Positions 1-6,789 of a DNA stretch of 10,675 nt are shown here, piece after piece. The notes beneath the pieces are model-generated. The model saw nothing but the letters and a program-made list of their open reading frames with translations. It searched no databases and was not told the origin of the DNA. A program made the position numbers and the translations under genes. The stretch covers positions 1-10,675 of the forward strand of contig JBCCBY010000085.1 of the NCBI GenBank assembly GCA_039033795.1, in the 5' to 3' direction. Within the stretch, counting starts at the first letter, position 1. The number at the start of each line of letters is the position of its first letter. The DNA comes from Parvularcula sp039033795. GTDB taxonomy: Bacteria; Pseudomonadota; Alphaproteobacteria; Caulobacterales; Parvularculaceae.

Positions 1-2
1 CA

Positions 3-95
3 TTGGTCGCACAGGGGCGGAAGAAGAACGCTGACCCAGGAAAATCTGTGGGCGAATTGGTTGGGCTATACGCGGCGTATCTCCCCGATGAATAG
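3..95 (+). CDS. C-terminal tail of an unidentified protein (5' end outside window)
   Basis: An open frame enters from the left edge and ends at the TAG at 93-95. The 30 residues visible finish with a helix-like segment, GELVGLYAAYLPDE, and have a mixed charged/hydrophobic composition that looks like real protein. No family can be assigned from this tail. A competing frame exists on the opposite strand (start ATG at 173-175, running off the left edge), so the strand assignment is not secure. No convincing terminator follows the stop. Confidence 0.35.
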   Translation: MVAQGRKKNADPGKSVGELVGLYAAYLPDE

Positions 96-341
96 ATCAC
101 ATGTTTGAGTGTGTTGATAGATTTGGCTTTTCTATCACTATTCACTGGCTGACCTTCACCCTCAAATTCTTCCATCGTGGTTACCTCTATTGCCCTCGGA
201 GCGCCTGGTTATGAATAGGCGAAAAGCCTTGTTCGGCCGGTGACAGATGATGGTATTGCGTTCGAGCGGTCAAGCATTTTGGCTCGTTTCGGCACGACTG
301 AGTCTTAAGATCCCAACTGTCTCAAACCAACGAAACCTGTG

Positions 342-551
342 TTAATCAGCGACGATTTTGTCTGGGTTCAGCTGATTATCCGATAGAAAATGGCCAGTTC
401 GCTTCTTTAGCTGAGCCGTATAAAAACCAGCACGTTCAAACGGGTCCGGAATGAAAACGCAGCCACTGATTGCGATTAGCCACATCAAAACAACAGATCT
501 ATAAAGAGCGGCGACTAAAGCGCAAACAGTCAGACGCCTAGGGACGAACAC
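342..551 (-). CDS. Candidate small lipoprotein (69 aa), unknown function
   Basis: I do not recognise this protein. Reading from a GTG at 549-551 gives a 69-residue product with a basic start (FVPRR), a long hydrophobic stretch and a lipobox-like IAISGC with the cysteine at residue 31. This predicts a lipid-modified mature peptide of about 39 residues that is polar and charged (FERAGFYTAQLKKRTGHFL). A GAAGGG lies about 12 nt before the GTG, which is rather far. The same frame stays open upstream to 773, but that upstream part is rich in Arg and Pro and does not look coding, so the downstream start is preferred. The next Met, at residue 24, would leave no basic n-region. The surrounding DNA is AT-richer than the rest of the window. 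It may not be a gene. Confidence 0.33.
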   Translation of the reverse strand: MFVPRRLTVCALVAALYRSVVLMWLIAISGCVFIPDPFERAGFYTAQLKKRTGHFLSDNQLNPDKIVAD

Positions 552-852
552 GCTGATACCAAACCCTTCACCACACGTCTTATCATTTCTGCAAGTCAAC
601 GAAATCTCTGTCAACTGACAAAGGCGCGTCGGCAGCGCTTGGCGGCGTTGTGGCCAATCGATCGAACAACCAAGGACGACGGGCAGACGCGAAGGGGTGT
701 TGGAGTGAGCGATGCGTCTTGTCCGGCGGTCACGGTCCGTATGAGGCCGCAAGTGCTCCTCGGCAGCCATCACGCTGGTGACACGCTTAGGCGGCGGACC
801 AATCGTTCATCTGATCACGCTTCTGCGACAGTCATTGCAGAACAGGTGCGCC
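552..852. other. Spacer of about 300 bp with no convincing gene
   Basis: Open frames cross this stretch on both strands (for example a 95-residue one on the plus strand from 639), but they are rich in Arg, Ser, Thr and Pro, lack a good ribosome binding site and match nothing I know. The only structure noted is a 6-bp inverted repeat, TTCTGC / GCAGAA (821-826 and 837-842), just past the stop of the adhesin gene. It has no T-tract. Confidence 0.5.
821..842 (-). terminator. Weak hairpin after the adhesin gene
   Basis: A perfect 6-bp inverted repeat (TTCTGC / GCAGAA, loop of 10 nt) lies 10 bp past the adhesin stop codon. No run of T follows on the minus strand, so intrinsic termination is doubtful. 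Confidence 0.2.
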
Positions 853-2181
853 TCACCAGCCAAAGCGCACCCCGGCCCTCGCGCCCACTTGGCCCGTTCG
901 GTCACTCACACCGACAGCGGCATTGACGCTTGTTCTTTTGTTGATCCGTCCAGCGGCACTGAACGCCATGCCGTTTGAACCACCGAACGTGCCCCAATTG
1001 GCGCTTACAGCAAATTTCTCGTTTTGCTGCAGCCACGTACTGCCCGCAAGCGCCATCGAAATTGCCACGCCATCGTTCAGTTCTCGGATCTCCTCCGCGT
1101 TCAGCGCGACCTCTTTATTCAGCGAGGCCACCGATTCCTCAAAGGCAGTGATCCGGGTGTCCCAATCCTCAATAGCCAAGGTGTTCTCCAAGATGTTCGC
1201 GGTGTTTGTGTCGATTTGCGCTTGCGTCGCGCCACCATCAGAGGCGATGTTCCCATTCGAATCGGTGGTGAGCAGCTCAACGCTCCCCACCTGCCGGTTG
1301 CGGCTCTCTTCTGAGGTGACACCGGACACGGTCAATGTGCTGGATGCCGTGCCCAGAGCAATTTGATTGGCCGCCGATGTCTGCGCATTTGTCCCAATAG
1401 CCACCGCATTGTCATGCGACGCCACCGCTTCGGCGCCGAACGCGATCGCGCCAGAGGCAGTGGCTTGAGCACCGAGGTCGTCATTGTCGACGTCAGAACC
1501 AATGGCAATCGAGCCGTCACCGGAGGCAAGAGCGTTCTCTGCGGCCGCAAAGCTCTCCACTCCTGAAGCCACCGCATCATCCCCCAGAGCGGTGGCGCCT
1601 TCGGCGCTGGCAACCGTGTTTGCGCCGAGTGCGACTGCGTCATTGGACGTTGCTGAGGAGAAAACACCAATCGCAACACCATCAGATCCGCTAACAGAGG
1701 ATCCAGCACCGACTGCTGTTCCTGCCACGGATTGTACCGATGCGTCCGGGCCAATGGCGATTGCGCCTGGCGCGGTGGTCGAGACAGCCCGGCCAATGCC
1801 AATCGAGTCGTCGCCAGCGACTGAAGCACCTGGCCCGACAGCGACGCTCGCGCGGTCATTGCTCGTCGACAAATCGCCGATCGCAATGCTGCCATCACCA
1901 GTAGCCTCTGCATTTTGCCCTGCGGCAACAGCCGCATCGGCGGATGCAACGCTGTTGGAACCAATTGCGATAGCGCCTGCGCTACCACTGGCAACGGCCC
2001 TGGTTCCGCATGCGAGGTTGCTGTTTGTTCCGCCGTTGCTTGTCGCCCCAGCAGTTCCATCAGCAACCCCGTCGCCGTTTGTGTCGAGGACGCAGTCCTC
2101 GGCCAATGCCTGCGTCGGTAAGCCAATAAAACAAAACGACATAGCAATCACCGATGCTGCCGTTGGTCCATATCTCATCAT
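853..2181 (-). CDS. YadA-type trimeric autotransporter adhesin (442 aa)
   Basis: This is predicted to be a surface adhesin that trimerises and threads its own passenger through an outer-membrane barrel (type Vc secretion). The start is the ATG at 2179-2181, because AGGGAG lies 9 nt upstream; a GTG at 2214 and an ATG at 2190 lie before or against that site. Residues 1-27 are a signal peptide ending in ALA. After it comes an EDCVLDTNGDGVADG segment with a second Cys near residue 58. Residues about 60-280 carry many YadA head repeats (AIAIG, VAVG, AVALG, SIAIG and variants). A neck-like NQIALGTASSTLTVSGVTS follows, then a heptad-rich stalk (about 315-370). The anchor (about 365-442) has alternating aromatic/Gly strands and ends in FGW, a C-terminal aromatic as in outer-membrane proteins. 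It is small for the family, with one head block and a short stalk. The ligand is unknown. The long antisense frames over this gene arise from its repetitive GC-rich codons. Confidence 0.93.
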   Translation of the reverse strand: MMRYGPTAASVIAMSFCFIGLPTQALAEDCVLDTNGDGVADGTAGATSNGGTNSNLACGTRAVASGSAGAIAIGSNSVASADAAVAAGQNAEATGDGSIAIGDLSTSNDRASVAVGPGASVAGDDSIGIGRAVSTTAPGAIAIGPDASVQSVAGTAVGAGSSVSGSDGVAIGVFSSATSNDAVALGANTVASAEGATALGDDAVASGVESFAAAENALASGDGSIAIGSDVDNDDLGAQATASGAIAFGAEAVASHDNAVAIGTNAQTSAANQIALGTASSTLTVSGVTSEESRNRQVGSVELLTTDSNGNIASDGGATQAQIDTNTANILENTLAIEDWDTRITAFEESVASLNKEVALNAEEIRELNDGVAISMALAGSTWLQQNEKFAVSANWGTFGGSNGMAFSAAGRINKRTSVNAAVGVSDRTGQVGARAGVRFGW

Positions 2182-2268
2182 CACGCTCATCTCCCTGAGA
2201 AGCACCCTTTTCACGGGCTAAAGTGAAGAGAAGGATCCCGGCGGTGTCCAGTCCTGACGAACGCGAAC

Positions 2269-2292
2269 ACACCTCAACACGTTGGGAGGTGT
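2269..2292. repeat. 7-bp inverted repeat upstream of the adhesin gene
   Basis: ACACCTC (2269-2275) and GAGGTGT (2286-2292) are perfectly complementary around a 10-nt loop. The repeat lies about 90 bp upstream of the adhesin start, in the 249-bp spacer after the carotenoid oxygenase gene. It could be an operator or a 5'-leader hairpin. Nothing else in the sequence decides this. Confidence 0.3.
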
Positions 2293-2401
2293 CGACACAT
2301 GCCAGGCCAAGGCGTTCCTCTGTTTAATGACATTGTGCAGATTGTGCCGAACAGAGGACCTCGAACAGGGCGGAGGCAGACCCCATCTCAACGAAGGCGG
2401 C

Positions 2402-2419
2402 CGAATCAAACGTGATTCG
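2402..2419 (-). terminator. Hairpin just after the carotenoid oxygenase stop
   Basis: CGAATCA (2402-2408) and TGATTCG (2413-2419) form a perfect 7-bp stem with a 4-nt loop, starting 11 bp past the TGA of the carotenoid oxygenase gene. It is well placed to mark the end of that operon, but there is no T-tract, so it may instead be a 3'-end stabilising hairpin. Confidence 0.35.
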
Positions 2420-2430
2420 ATCGGGCGCGG

Positions 2431-3873
2431 TCAGCCAACCCACGTACCATGCAGCGGTGCAGGAATCGGCTCAGACATCTCCCAAACAGCGATGGGGCCA
2501 CGAGCAATGTCTTGACCATCAAAAAGAGACAGCACGGATCGCCCCAGGTGCGTATCGAACTGTGTTCCCATCAAGTAATGCTGACCGTTGGCAAGCGGAA
2601 CAATGATGTGCTCGCCCATCATGGTTCGTGGATCTGCGCTCCATTCTGCGATCACGTCCCCGGATGGCGCGCGTGCTATGAGCGCGTTCGGTAGGCTGAG
2701 AGGAGAACGCACGCGGCCGATACAGTACTGTGTGTGAGCCGTTTCTGCGAGCCGCGGATCTCCCACGGGGAATTCTGACTCATCGGTGGAGAGCTCTGTC
2801 TTTGCACGTCCGTCCGGGTACAAGGTGATCCGCTCAAAGAGCGACTCCCGCGTGCCTGTGAAGGGCCGCCCATTGATGACCGCTCTCGCTTCTGTCTCGA
2901 TCCAGCTTGGATCGTCGAGCGAGCAAGCTGCGAACCTGATTGTCCCATCCCTGTCCTCGAAACCGCCAAAGTGATGGAATTGAAACCGTGCTGGAAGCTC
3001 GTAGCGCCTGACGATCTCAAAGTTCTCCTTCTCGATCACAACATAGAGTCTTGGCTCATCGGCATGCCAGCGAAAGTGATCAAGATAGGCGCCTCCTTTC
3101 TGACTGATTGTGTAGGGAGGAAATCCGATAACAAGATGATTCTTTGTGCTGATGAAATCATGAACCATCGCCTTTGGAAATCCGTTGAGGACACGATACC
3201 GCCGCAACGTGCCCGTCGGCGCGATCTCGCTGAGGATGAGCTGTCCTGTGAAGGCCGAGAAACCGTATGCCCAGAGCGTGCCATCGGCGTCCCGGCGGGG
3301 GTGGGCGCTGAAGGGAACCCCCTCAAAACCTTCACCCAAAACAAGACGACCAAGCGTCGATAGGTTGGAAGGATCGACGCGATGCGGGCTTCCGCCTTCC
3401 CAAAGAGCCCAGAGTTCGCCGCCCCGTTCGATAACCGAGATGTTGGCCGTGTTGATCTCATCGGCTGCACGGACCCCGAGCGATGCGTCGGGCACGTGAT
3501 CGAAGGATGGGTAAAGAAACGTCCCTGCTTCGCGTTCACGCTTGAACTTTGACGTCTCGATATAGCAGGCTTCATGGGTTGCTTCCCCGTCGCCAAAGCG
3601 AAAAGCGCTCAGCATACCGTCACCGTCGAACCAGTGCTCTGTTCGCACGCCGCCACGCTCATGCTTGGCGGGGCCGTTCAAGAAATAAGTCCCGTGCAGA
3701 TCGCTTGGCCGCCTTCCGGCGATAAGGCGCAGTGGCCTTTGGGGGATACCTGAATCAGCCACTGATCGGAACGCCAAGGCAAGGCGGGCAAGTTCTGTTT
3801 GCCCCGATGCTTGAGCAGCCAGCGTAAGCGCGCCGGTTGAGAGGCTGGCAAGAAGAAAATCGCGTCGGTCCAT
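2431..3873 (-). CDS. Carotenoid oxygenase (RPE65/CCD/lignostilbene dioxygenase) family protein, Tat-exported (480 aa)
   Basis: This family uses a mononuclear Fe(II) centre with four His ligands to cleave alkene bonds with O2 in carotenoids, apocarotenoids or stilbenes. The ligand motifs are visible: SAHP (H191), VHDF (H238), FHHFGGFE (H300/H301) and LHGTW near the C terminus (H475). Family landmarks such as GTYFLNGP (61-68), WFDGDGML (81-88) and PFSAHPRRD also fit. The chosen start gives MDRRDFLLASLSTGALTLAA, a twin-arginine signal (RRDFL plus hydrophobic stretch), so the enzyme is probably folded in the cytoplasm and exported to the periplasm. The frame stays open 44 codons further upstream, but that part overlaps the gene before it and reads as low-complexity. 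It lies 16 bp after the DUF2141 gene and is probably co-transcribed with it. The substrate cannot be read from the sequence; both carotenoid-derived and lignostilbene-type compounds are possible. Confidence 0.9.
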   Translation of the reverse strand: MDRRDFLLASLSTGALTLAAQASGQTELARLALAFRSVADSGIPQRPLRLIAGRRPSDLHGTYFLNGPAKHERGGVRTEHWFDGDGMLSAFRFGDGEATHEACYIETSKFKREREAGTFLYPSFDHVPDASLGVRAADEINTANISVIERGGELWALWEGGSPHRVDPSNLSTLGRLVLGEGFEGVPFSAHPRRDADGTLWAYGFSAFTGQLILSEIAPTGTLRRYRVLNGFPKAMVHDFISTKNHLVIGFPPYTISQKGGAYLDHFRWHADEPRLYVVIEKENFEIVRRYELPARFQFHHFGGFEDRDGTIRFAACSLDDPSWIETEARAVINGRPFTGTRESLFERITLYPDGRAKTELSTDESEFPVGDPRLAETAHTQYCIGRVRSPLSLPNALIARAPSGDVIAEWSADPRTMMGEHIIVPLANGQHYLMGTQFDTHLGRSVLSLFDGQDIARGPIAVWEMSEPIPAPLHGTWVG

Positions 3874-3889
3874 CGGTTCGCCCCCGCCC

Positions 3890-4321
3890 TCAGCGTATGC
3901 TGATCGTTTGGCGGTTGAGCCCTGGTTTGACGTCGAAACGGGCGGCCTCGAAGGATGGGGGCCCATAGCTGGCGGGGGCATTGTTGGAAAACGCAAAGGG
4001 CTCAATTGGCATACCGGTCAGGTTTGTGTCGAGCTCTTCATTCCCGTTGAGATCGTGATACGCCTGGATCGCGTAGGAGCCTGGCTCAAGCTCGGTGAAC
4101 GTGAACGTGGCGACACCGAGGGCGACATCGCCACGTGATCCAGCAAAGGGGCGTTGCGCCTGATATCCTTCAGGGCCGTCAAAAAGCGCCATCATGATGG
4201 CCCCCTCGGCAAGGTCAGCGTTGAAGGTCACCTCGAGCGTTGCGGCTTCCTTGCCGCTCGGAATCGTCGAGCATGCAGAGGCAAGGAATGCTAAGATGGG
4301 GATGATCTGGGACATAGTCAT
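3890..4321 (-). CDS. DUF2141 family lipoprotein (143 aa)
   Basis: The protein begins with a signal peptide and a lipobox, LASAC (Cys17), and so is predicted to be a periplasm-facing lipoprotein. The body matches DUF2141, a compact beta-rich domain. The hallmark stretch is at about residues 88-126: YHDLNGNEELDTN, then GMPIEPFAFSNNA, then FGPPSFE-like YGPPSFEAARF. The function of the family is not established. The ATG at 4319-4321 is the start, since GAGGAG sits 5 nt upstream; a second ATG two codons on is possible. It is the first gene of a two-gene operon with the Tat-exported carotenoid oxygenase, 16 bp apart, so the two products probably meet in the periplasm. A LytTR-type regulator gene is divergently oriented 137 bp away, and regulatory repeats lie in between. 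Confidence 0.85.
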   Translation of the reverse strand: MTMSQIIPILAFLASACSTIPSGKEAATLEVTFNADLAEGAIMMALFDGPEGYQAQRPFAGSRGDVALGVATFTFTELEPGSYAIQAYHDLNGNEELDTNLTGMPIEPFAFSNNAPASYGPPSFEAARFDVKPGLNRQTISIR

Positions 4322-4425
4322 GGAAGCTCCTCAAGGTTGAGCGGCGGGGTGCCGCGGGCTTCCACAGGGTAAGGATCCGGGCAAAAAGCTCCCATGGCGA
4401 GACCTGTTCAGTGGCGACAGAAACC

Positions 4426-4458
4426 GGTCAATTCGCGTAAAACAAAAGGCGATTCGCG
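4426..4458 (-). promoter_or_regulatory. Candidate LytTR operator and -35 element for the DUF2141/oxygenase operon
   Basis: Read on the minus strand, CGCGAAT occurs twice, at 4452-4458 and 4431-4437, exactly 21 bp apart. The second copy runs straight into TTGACC (4426-4431), a near-consensus -35. The hexamer 17 bp further on (AACAGG) is a poor -10, which would suit an activator-dependent promoter. LytTR regulators are known to bind two roughly 9-bp direct repeats with this periodicity next to the -35. The upstream copy touches the ATG of the divergent LytTR gene. Assigning the site to that regulator is inference. Confidence 0.4.
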
Positions 4459-5237
4459 ATGCAGGTGCTCACCGGGATCAAGTCCAAGCTCGAATCCGTG
4501 ATGGGTGAAGAGGCTCTTCAAAGCATCGGCATCCTCGCTGCAATCGTCGGCGTCCTGTCCTTCCTAGGCCCTTTCAGGACAGGCGATGATCTCGGACCAA
4601 TCGCGCTTGTTGCCTATTGGTCCTTGTCCATCAGCGCAGGATACCTCGGTGGTCAGCTGCACGGCCGGGCGATCCTTCCCGCCCTTTTGCGCCGCAAGGC
4701 ATCGCGCCTTGCGCCCGTCACGAGGATCGCTGCCATCACGTTTTGTGCGTGCGTGAGCGTCTTCCTTTTAGAAGCCCTGCTGAGAGAGCCTGTTCCGCTC
4801 AGCTATGCCGCGTTTATTGTGATTCCGGTGCTTGTGATCTCTCTGGCCGTTGCTGGGATCTTTTACTTAAGAGCGGCCCGGGTCGACGACCGTCTTCGTG
4901 CCGATCCATGTTTCGAGGCCTTTCGGGCGCAATGGCCGAGCGGCATCAGGCAGGACAAGCTTGTGATGCTTTCCGCGGAGGATCATTTTGTCCGTGTGAC
5001 AACACAAGGCGGCGAAGCCCTTGTGAGCATGCGGTTCACCGATGCCCTCGAGGCCGTCTCTCTCTCCAACCAGGCACCAGGGTCCATCGCAGCTGGTGGG
5101 TGGCAGAAGGTGCCCCCTCTCACCTTGACCGCCGTGGAGGGAGGTGGACCTTGACGGTGGAGGGTGTCGAGGTCCCCGTCAGCCGGCGATACCGTCCCGA
5201 CGTGAGAGCTCAGGGTTGGGACAAGCTCGGCCGGTGA
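4459..5237 (+). pseudogene. Membrane-anchored LytTR-family transcriptional regulator, frameshifted in the DNA-binding domain
   Basis: The intact frame from the ATG at 4459 ends at 5154 (231 aa). It has four hydrophobic membrane segments (about residues 20-38, 46-66, 86-107, 114-137), a short cytoplasmic linker and the first half of a LytTR domain (KLVMLSAEDHFVRVTT, then LVSMRFTDALEAV). The second half is in another frame: TRVHRSWWVAEGA, then RWTLTVEGVEVPVSRRYRP, ending at the TGA at 5235-5237. Both halves are well conserved, so the break is recent or an assembly error. The switch falls at a (TC)5 tract at 5057-5066. Removing one TC restores a continuous 258-residue protein reading DALEAVSLQPGTRVHRSWWV. 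As it stands, the product lacks the C-terminal strands of the DNA-binding domain and should not bind DNA normally. The gene is divergent from the DUF2141/carotenoid oxygenase operon. Only a weak AAAGG precedes the ATG; an ATG at 4501 is an alternative start. Confidence 0.85.
5057..5066 (+). repeat. (TC)5 dinucleotide tract at the LytTR frameshift
   Basis: Five TC units lie exactly where the two halves of the LytTR gene change frame. A change of one unit (2 nt) gives the observed shift; four units would put the gene in frame. The tract is shorter than typical phase-variation tracts. Confidence 0.7.
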
Positions 5238-5408
5238 ACCGCAGAAGGGTTGAGCGGCGCTGAGAGCTGCCATCGGCAGGCACGGGACGTGAATGGTGAT
5301 AAGACGAAGCCGTTGCAGCAATGGGCATGTCATTCGCATGATCGGGCACGCAACGCAGCCATCCGGCTTCTACCATTGAGGGTCTTGCACGCTCAAAGGG
5401 AAGCATAG

Positions 5409-6422
5409 ATGGCCGGTCAACATGACAACTACTCATACCAGATCACGGGGTTTGGAGCGGACGACAGTCTCAAGAAAGCGTTTGGCCCCAAACCGGACGT
5501 AAGCGAGGGCTTCGTTCGCATACGAGTCCGATATGCTGGCTTGAACTTCGCCGACATCATGCAGCGCAAAGGGGTGTATCCTGGGATCCAAGACGCTGGC
5601 TTGCCCTACACGCCTGGGATGGAAGTCGTCGGCGACGTCGATGCAGTTGGGCCTGGCGTACCAGGCCTAGCCGTTGGGGATCGGGTGTTCGCAAAGCTCG
5701 AAATGGGCGGTTACGCAGCGTATGTCGTGGCACCCATTTCCCATGTCTTTGCCGTGCCTGGCAGCATCGAGGACAAAGAGGTCCTCGGCCTTGTTGGAAC
5801 AAGTGGTCAGACCGCGTATGGGTTAGCCAAGAGCCTCAAATCATCCGATGGCCGACCAGTCTTTATCACCGCGGCCGCAGGCGGCGTTGGCTCCATCCTC
5901 ATCCAACTCTGTAAACATGCGGGGCGCACGGTGATCGCGGGCGTGGGAAACGAAGACAAAGCCTGGCACACCGCGAAATTAGGGGCGGATCAAACCGTCC
6001 GATATGACCGTGAAGGATGGGAAAAGACGCTTCTCGATTTCGCAGGGGAAGCAGGTTTAGCAGCCGCGATTGATTCTGTGGGCGGTGCACCCAACCGCGG
6101 AGCGCTTGCGGCTTTAGGCAACTGGGCAGAGCTTGTGTTTTTTGGCGGCGCAAGCGGTGATCTTGTGGGCCTTCCGCCCGATCTGGTGTTTCCTTTTGTT
6201 GCTGGCTGCAACTCAATTCGTGGTTTCGGCCTCATTGGTTATTATCTCAGCGGTCCGAACGTCCTGACAGAGACGATCCAGGGTCTGTTTCAGGCGCGGG
6301 TCAACGGCGCGATATCGCATATCACGACGACTGTCTTTCCTTCATACGAGATCGAGGAAGCCCATTGGAGCCTGGGATCGCGTCAATCCATGGGCAAGCT
6401 GCTGCTTGATATGCACGAATGA
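5409..6422 (+). CDS. VAT1-like NAD(P)H-dependent quinone oxidoreductase, MDR superfamily (337 aa)
   Basis: This is a zinc-independent medium-chain dehydrogenase/reductase, expected to reduce quinones, enones or related carbonyls with NAD(P)H in the cytoplasm. Residues about 34-110 form the GroES-like fold, with AGLNFADIMQRKGVYPG (43-59) and TPGMEVVGDVDAVG, which resemble the eukaryotic VAT1/quinone oxidoreductase branch. The nucleotide-binding Rossmann motif is AAAGGVGS (155-162). A conserved YDREGWEK and a DSVGG follow. The Cys/His zinc ligands of alcohol dehydrogenases are absent. The length is normal. AAAGGGAA sits 7 nt before the ATG. The stop codon overlaps the start of the next gene (ATGA at 6419-6422), so the two are translationally coupled. 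The exact substrate is unknown. Confidence 0.88.
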   Translation: MAGQHDNYSYQITGFGADDSLKKAFGPKPDVSEGFVRIRVRYAGLNFADIMQRKGVYPGIQDAGLPYTPGMEVVGDVDAVGPGVPGLAVGDRVFAKLEMGGYAAYVVAPISHVFAVPGSIEDKEVLGLVGTSGQTAYGLAKSLKSSDGRPVFITAAAGGVGSILIQLCKHAGRTVIAGVGNEDKAWHTAKLGADQTVRYDREGWEKTLLDFAGEAGLAAAIDSVGGAPNRGALAALGNWAELVFFGGASGDLVGLPPDLVFPFVAGCNSIRGFGLIGYYLSGPNVLTETIQGLFQARVNGAISHITTTVFPSYEIEEAHWSLGSRQSMGKLLLDMHE

Positions 6423-6754
6423 TCTACGACGTCACGGCCGCGTTTAAGGAAGAGACTGCGCGTCTCTTCCTGTCCAAGCTCGAAGATGGGAGCATCGAAG
6501 CGCTCAAACCCGATGGGCCAGAAATCGTTGCGTCGATGAGCCGAGCTGTCGTCTTGCGGGATGGTCGTGTGTCTTGGACTGAGACTTGTTACTGCAATGT
6601 GCCCCTCGCGCACGAACGCGAGACGGTTCTGGATGCTTATTTCGATCAGATCGTCGCGAAAAAGTCTTCTGGCTCTTGCAAGCTGGACGGTGTGTCGTTC
6701 ATGGATTGGCTTGAGACACTCAGCCTGCAGACCGAAGCGTCTGAAACGGTATAA
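6419..6754 (+). CDS. Unrecognised 111-residue protein coupled to the MDR oxidoreductase
   Basis: The ATG overlaps the stop of the preceding oxidoreductase gene in an ATGA junction, which strongly supports a real, coupled gene. The protein is small, soluble and without signal peptide or membrane segment. The N-terminal half is helical (AAFKEETARLFLSKLEDGSIEALKPDG). A central stretch (VVLRDGRVSWTETCYCNVPLAHERE) contains a CYC pair, and the C-terminal part is helical with one more Cys. I do not recognise a family. The coupling suggests a partner or accessory role for the oxidoreductase, but nothing in the sequence shows what that role is. It ends 35 bp from the end of the convergent SnoaL-like gene, with no clear terminator hairpin between them. 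Confidence 0.75.
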   Translation: MIYDVTAAFKEETARLFLSKLEDGSIEALKPDGPEIVASMSRAVVLRDGRVSWTETCYCNVPLAHERETVLDAYFDQIVAKKSSGSCKLDGVSFMDWLETLSLQTEASETV

Positions 6755-6789
6755 GCCGGCGCACCCAGACCTTAATCCCATCGCGTTGC

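Noticed and set aside
107..144. TGATAG...CTATCA inverted repeat after the left-edge gene tail
   Set aside because: The stem is only 6 bp and AT-rich, with an 11-nt loop and no T-tract; too weak to call a terminator.
1..175. Minus-strand frame starting ATG at 173-175 with GAGGT upstream and running off the left edge
   Set aside because: It competes with the plus-strand tail at 3-95, whose residues look more like protein. Only one is likely real and the evidence is too short to annotate both.
1380..2010. Periodic sequence that might be a CRISPR array or tandem DNA repeat
   Set aside because: The period follows the degenerate YadA head repeats at protein level. The DNA units are not identical and there are no unique spacers.
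1332..2147. Second minus-strand frame (271 codons) within the adhesin gene
   Set aside because: It overlaps the adhesin entirely in another frame, is rich in Arg, Leu and Pro, and has no ribosome binding site or recognisable domain.
2182..2214. Upstream GTG (2214) and ATG (2190) as starts of the adhesin
   Set aside because: The AGGGAG ribosome binding site lies downstream of the GTG and directly against the ATG at 2190; it is correctly spaced only for the ATG at 2181.
1484..2221. Long plus-strand open frame (245 codons) opposite the adhesin gene
   Set aside because: It is an antisense shadow: its Ala/Pro/Ser-rich composition follows from the repetitive GC-rich codons of the YadA head, and it matches no family.
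3874..4005. N-terminal extension of the carotenoid oxygenase to 4005
   Set aside because: It would overlap the DUF2141 gene by over 100 bp, and the Tat signal beginning at 3873 would no longer be N-terminal.
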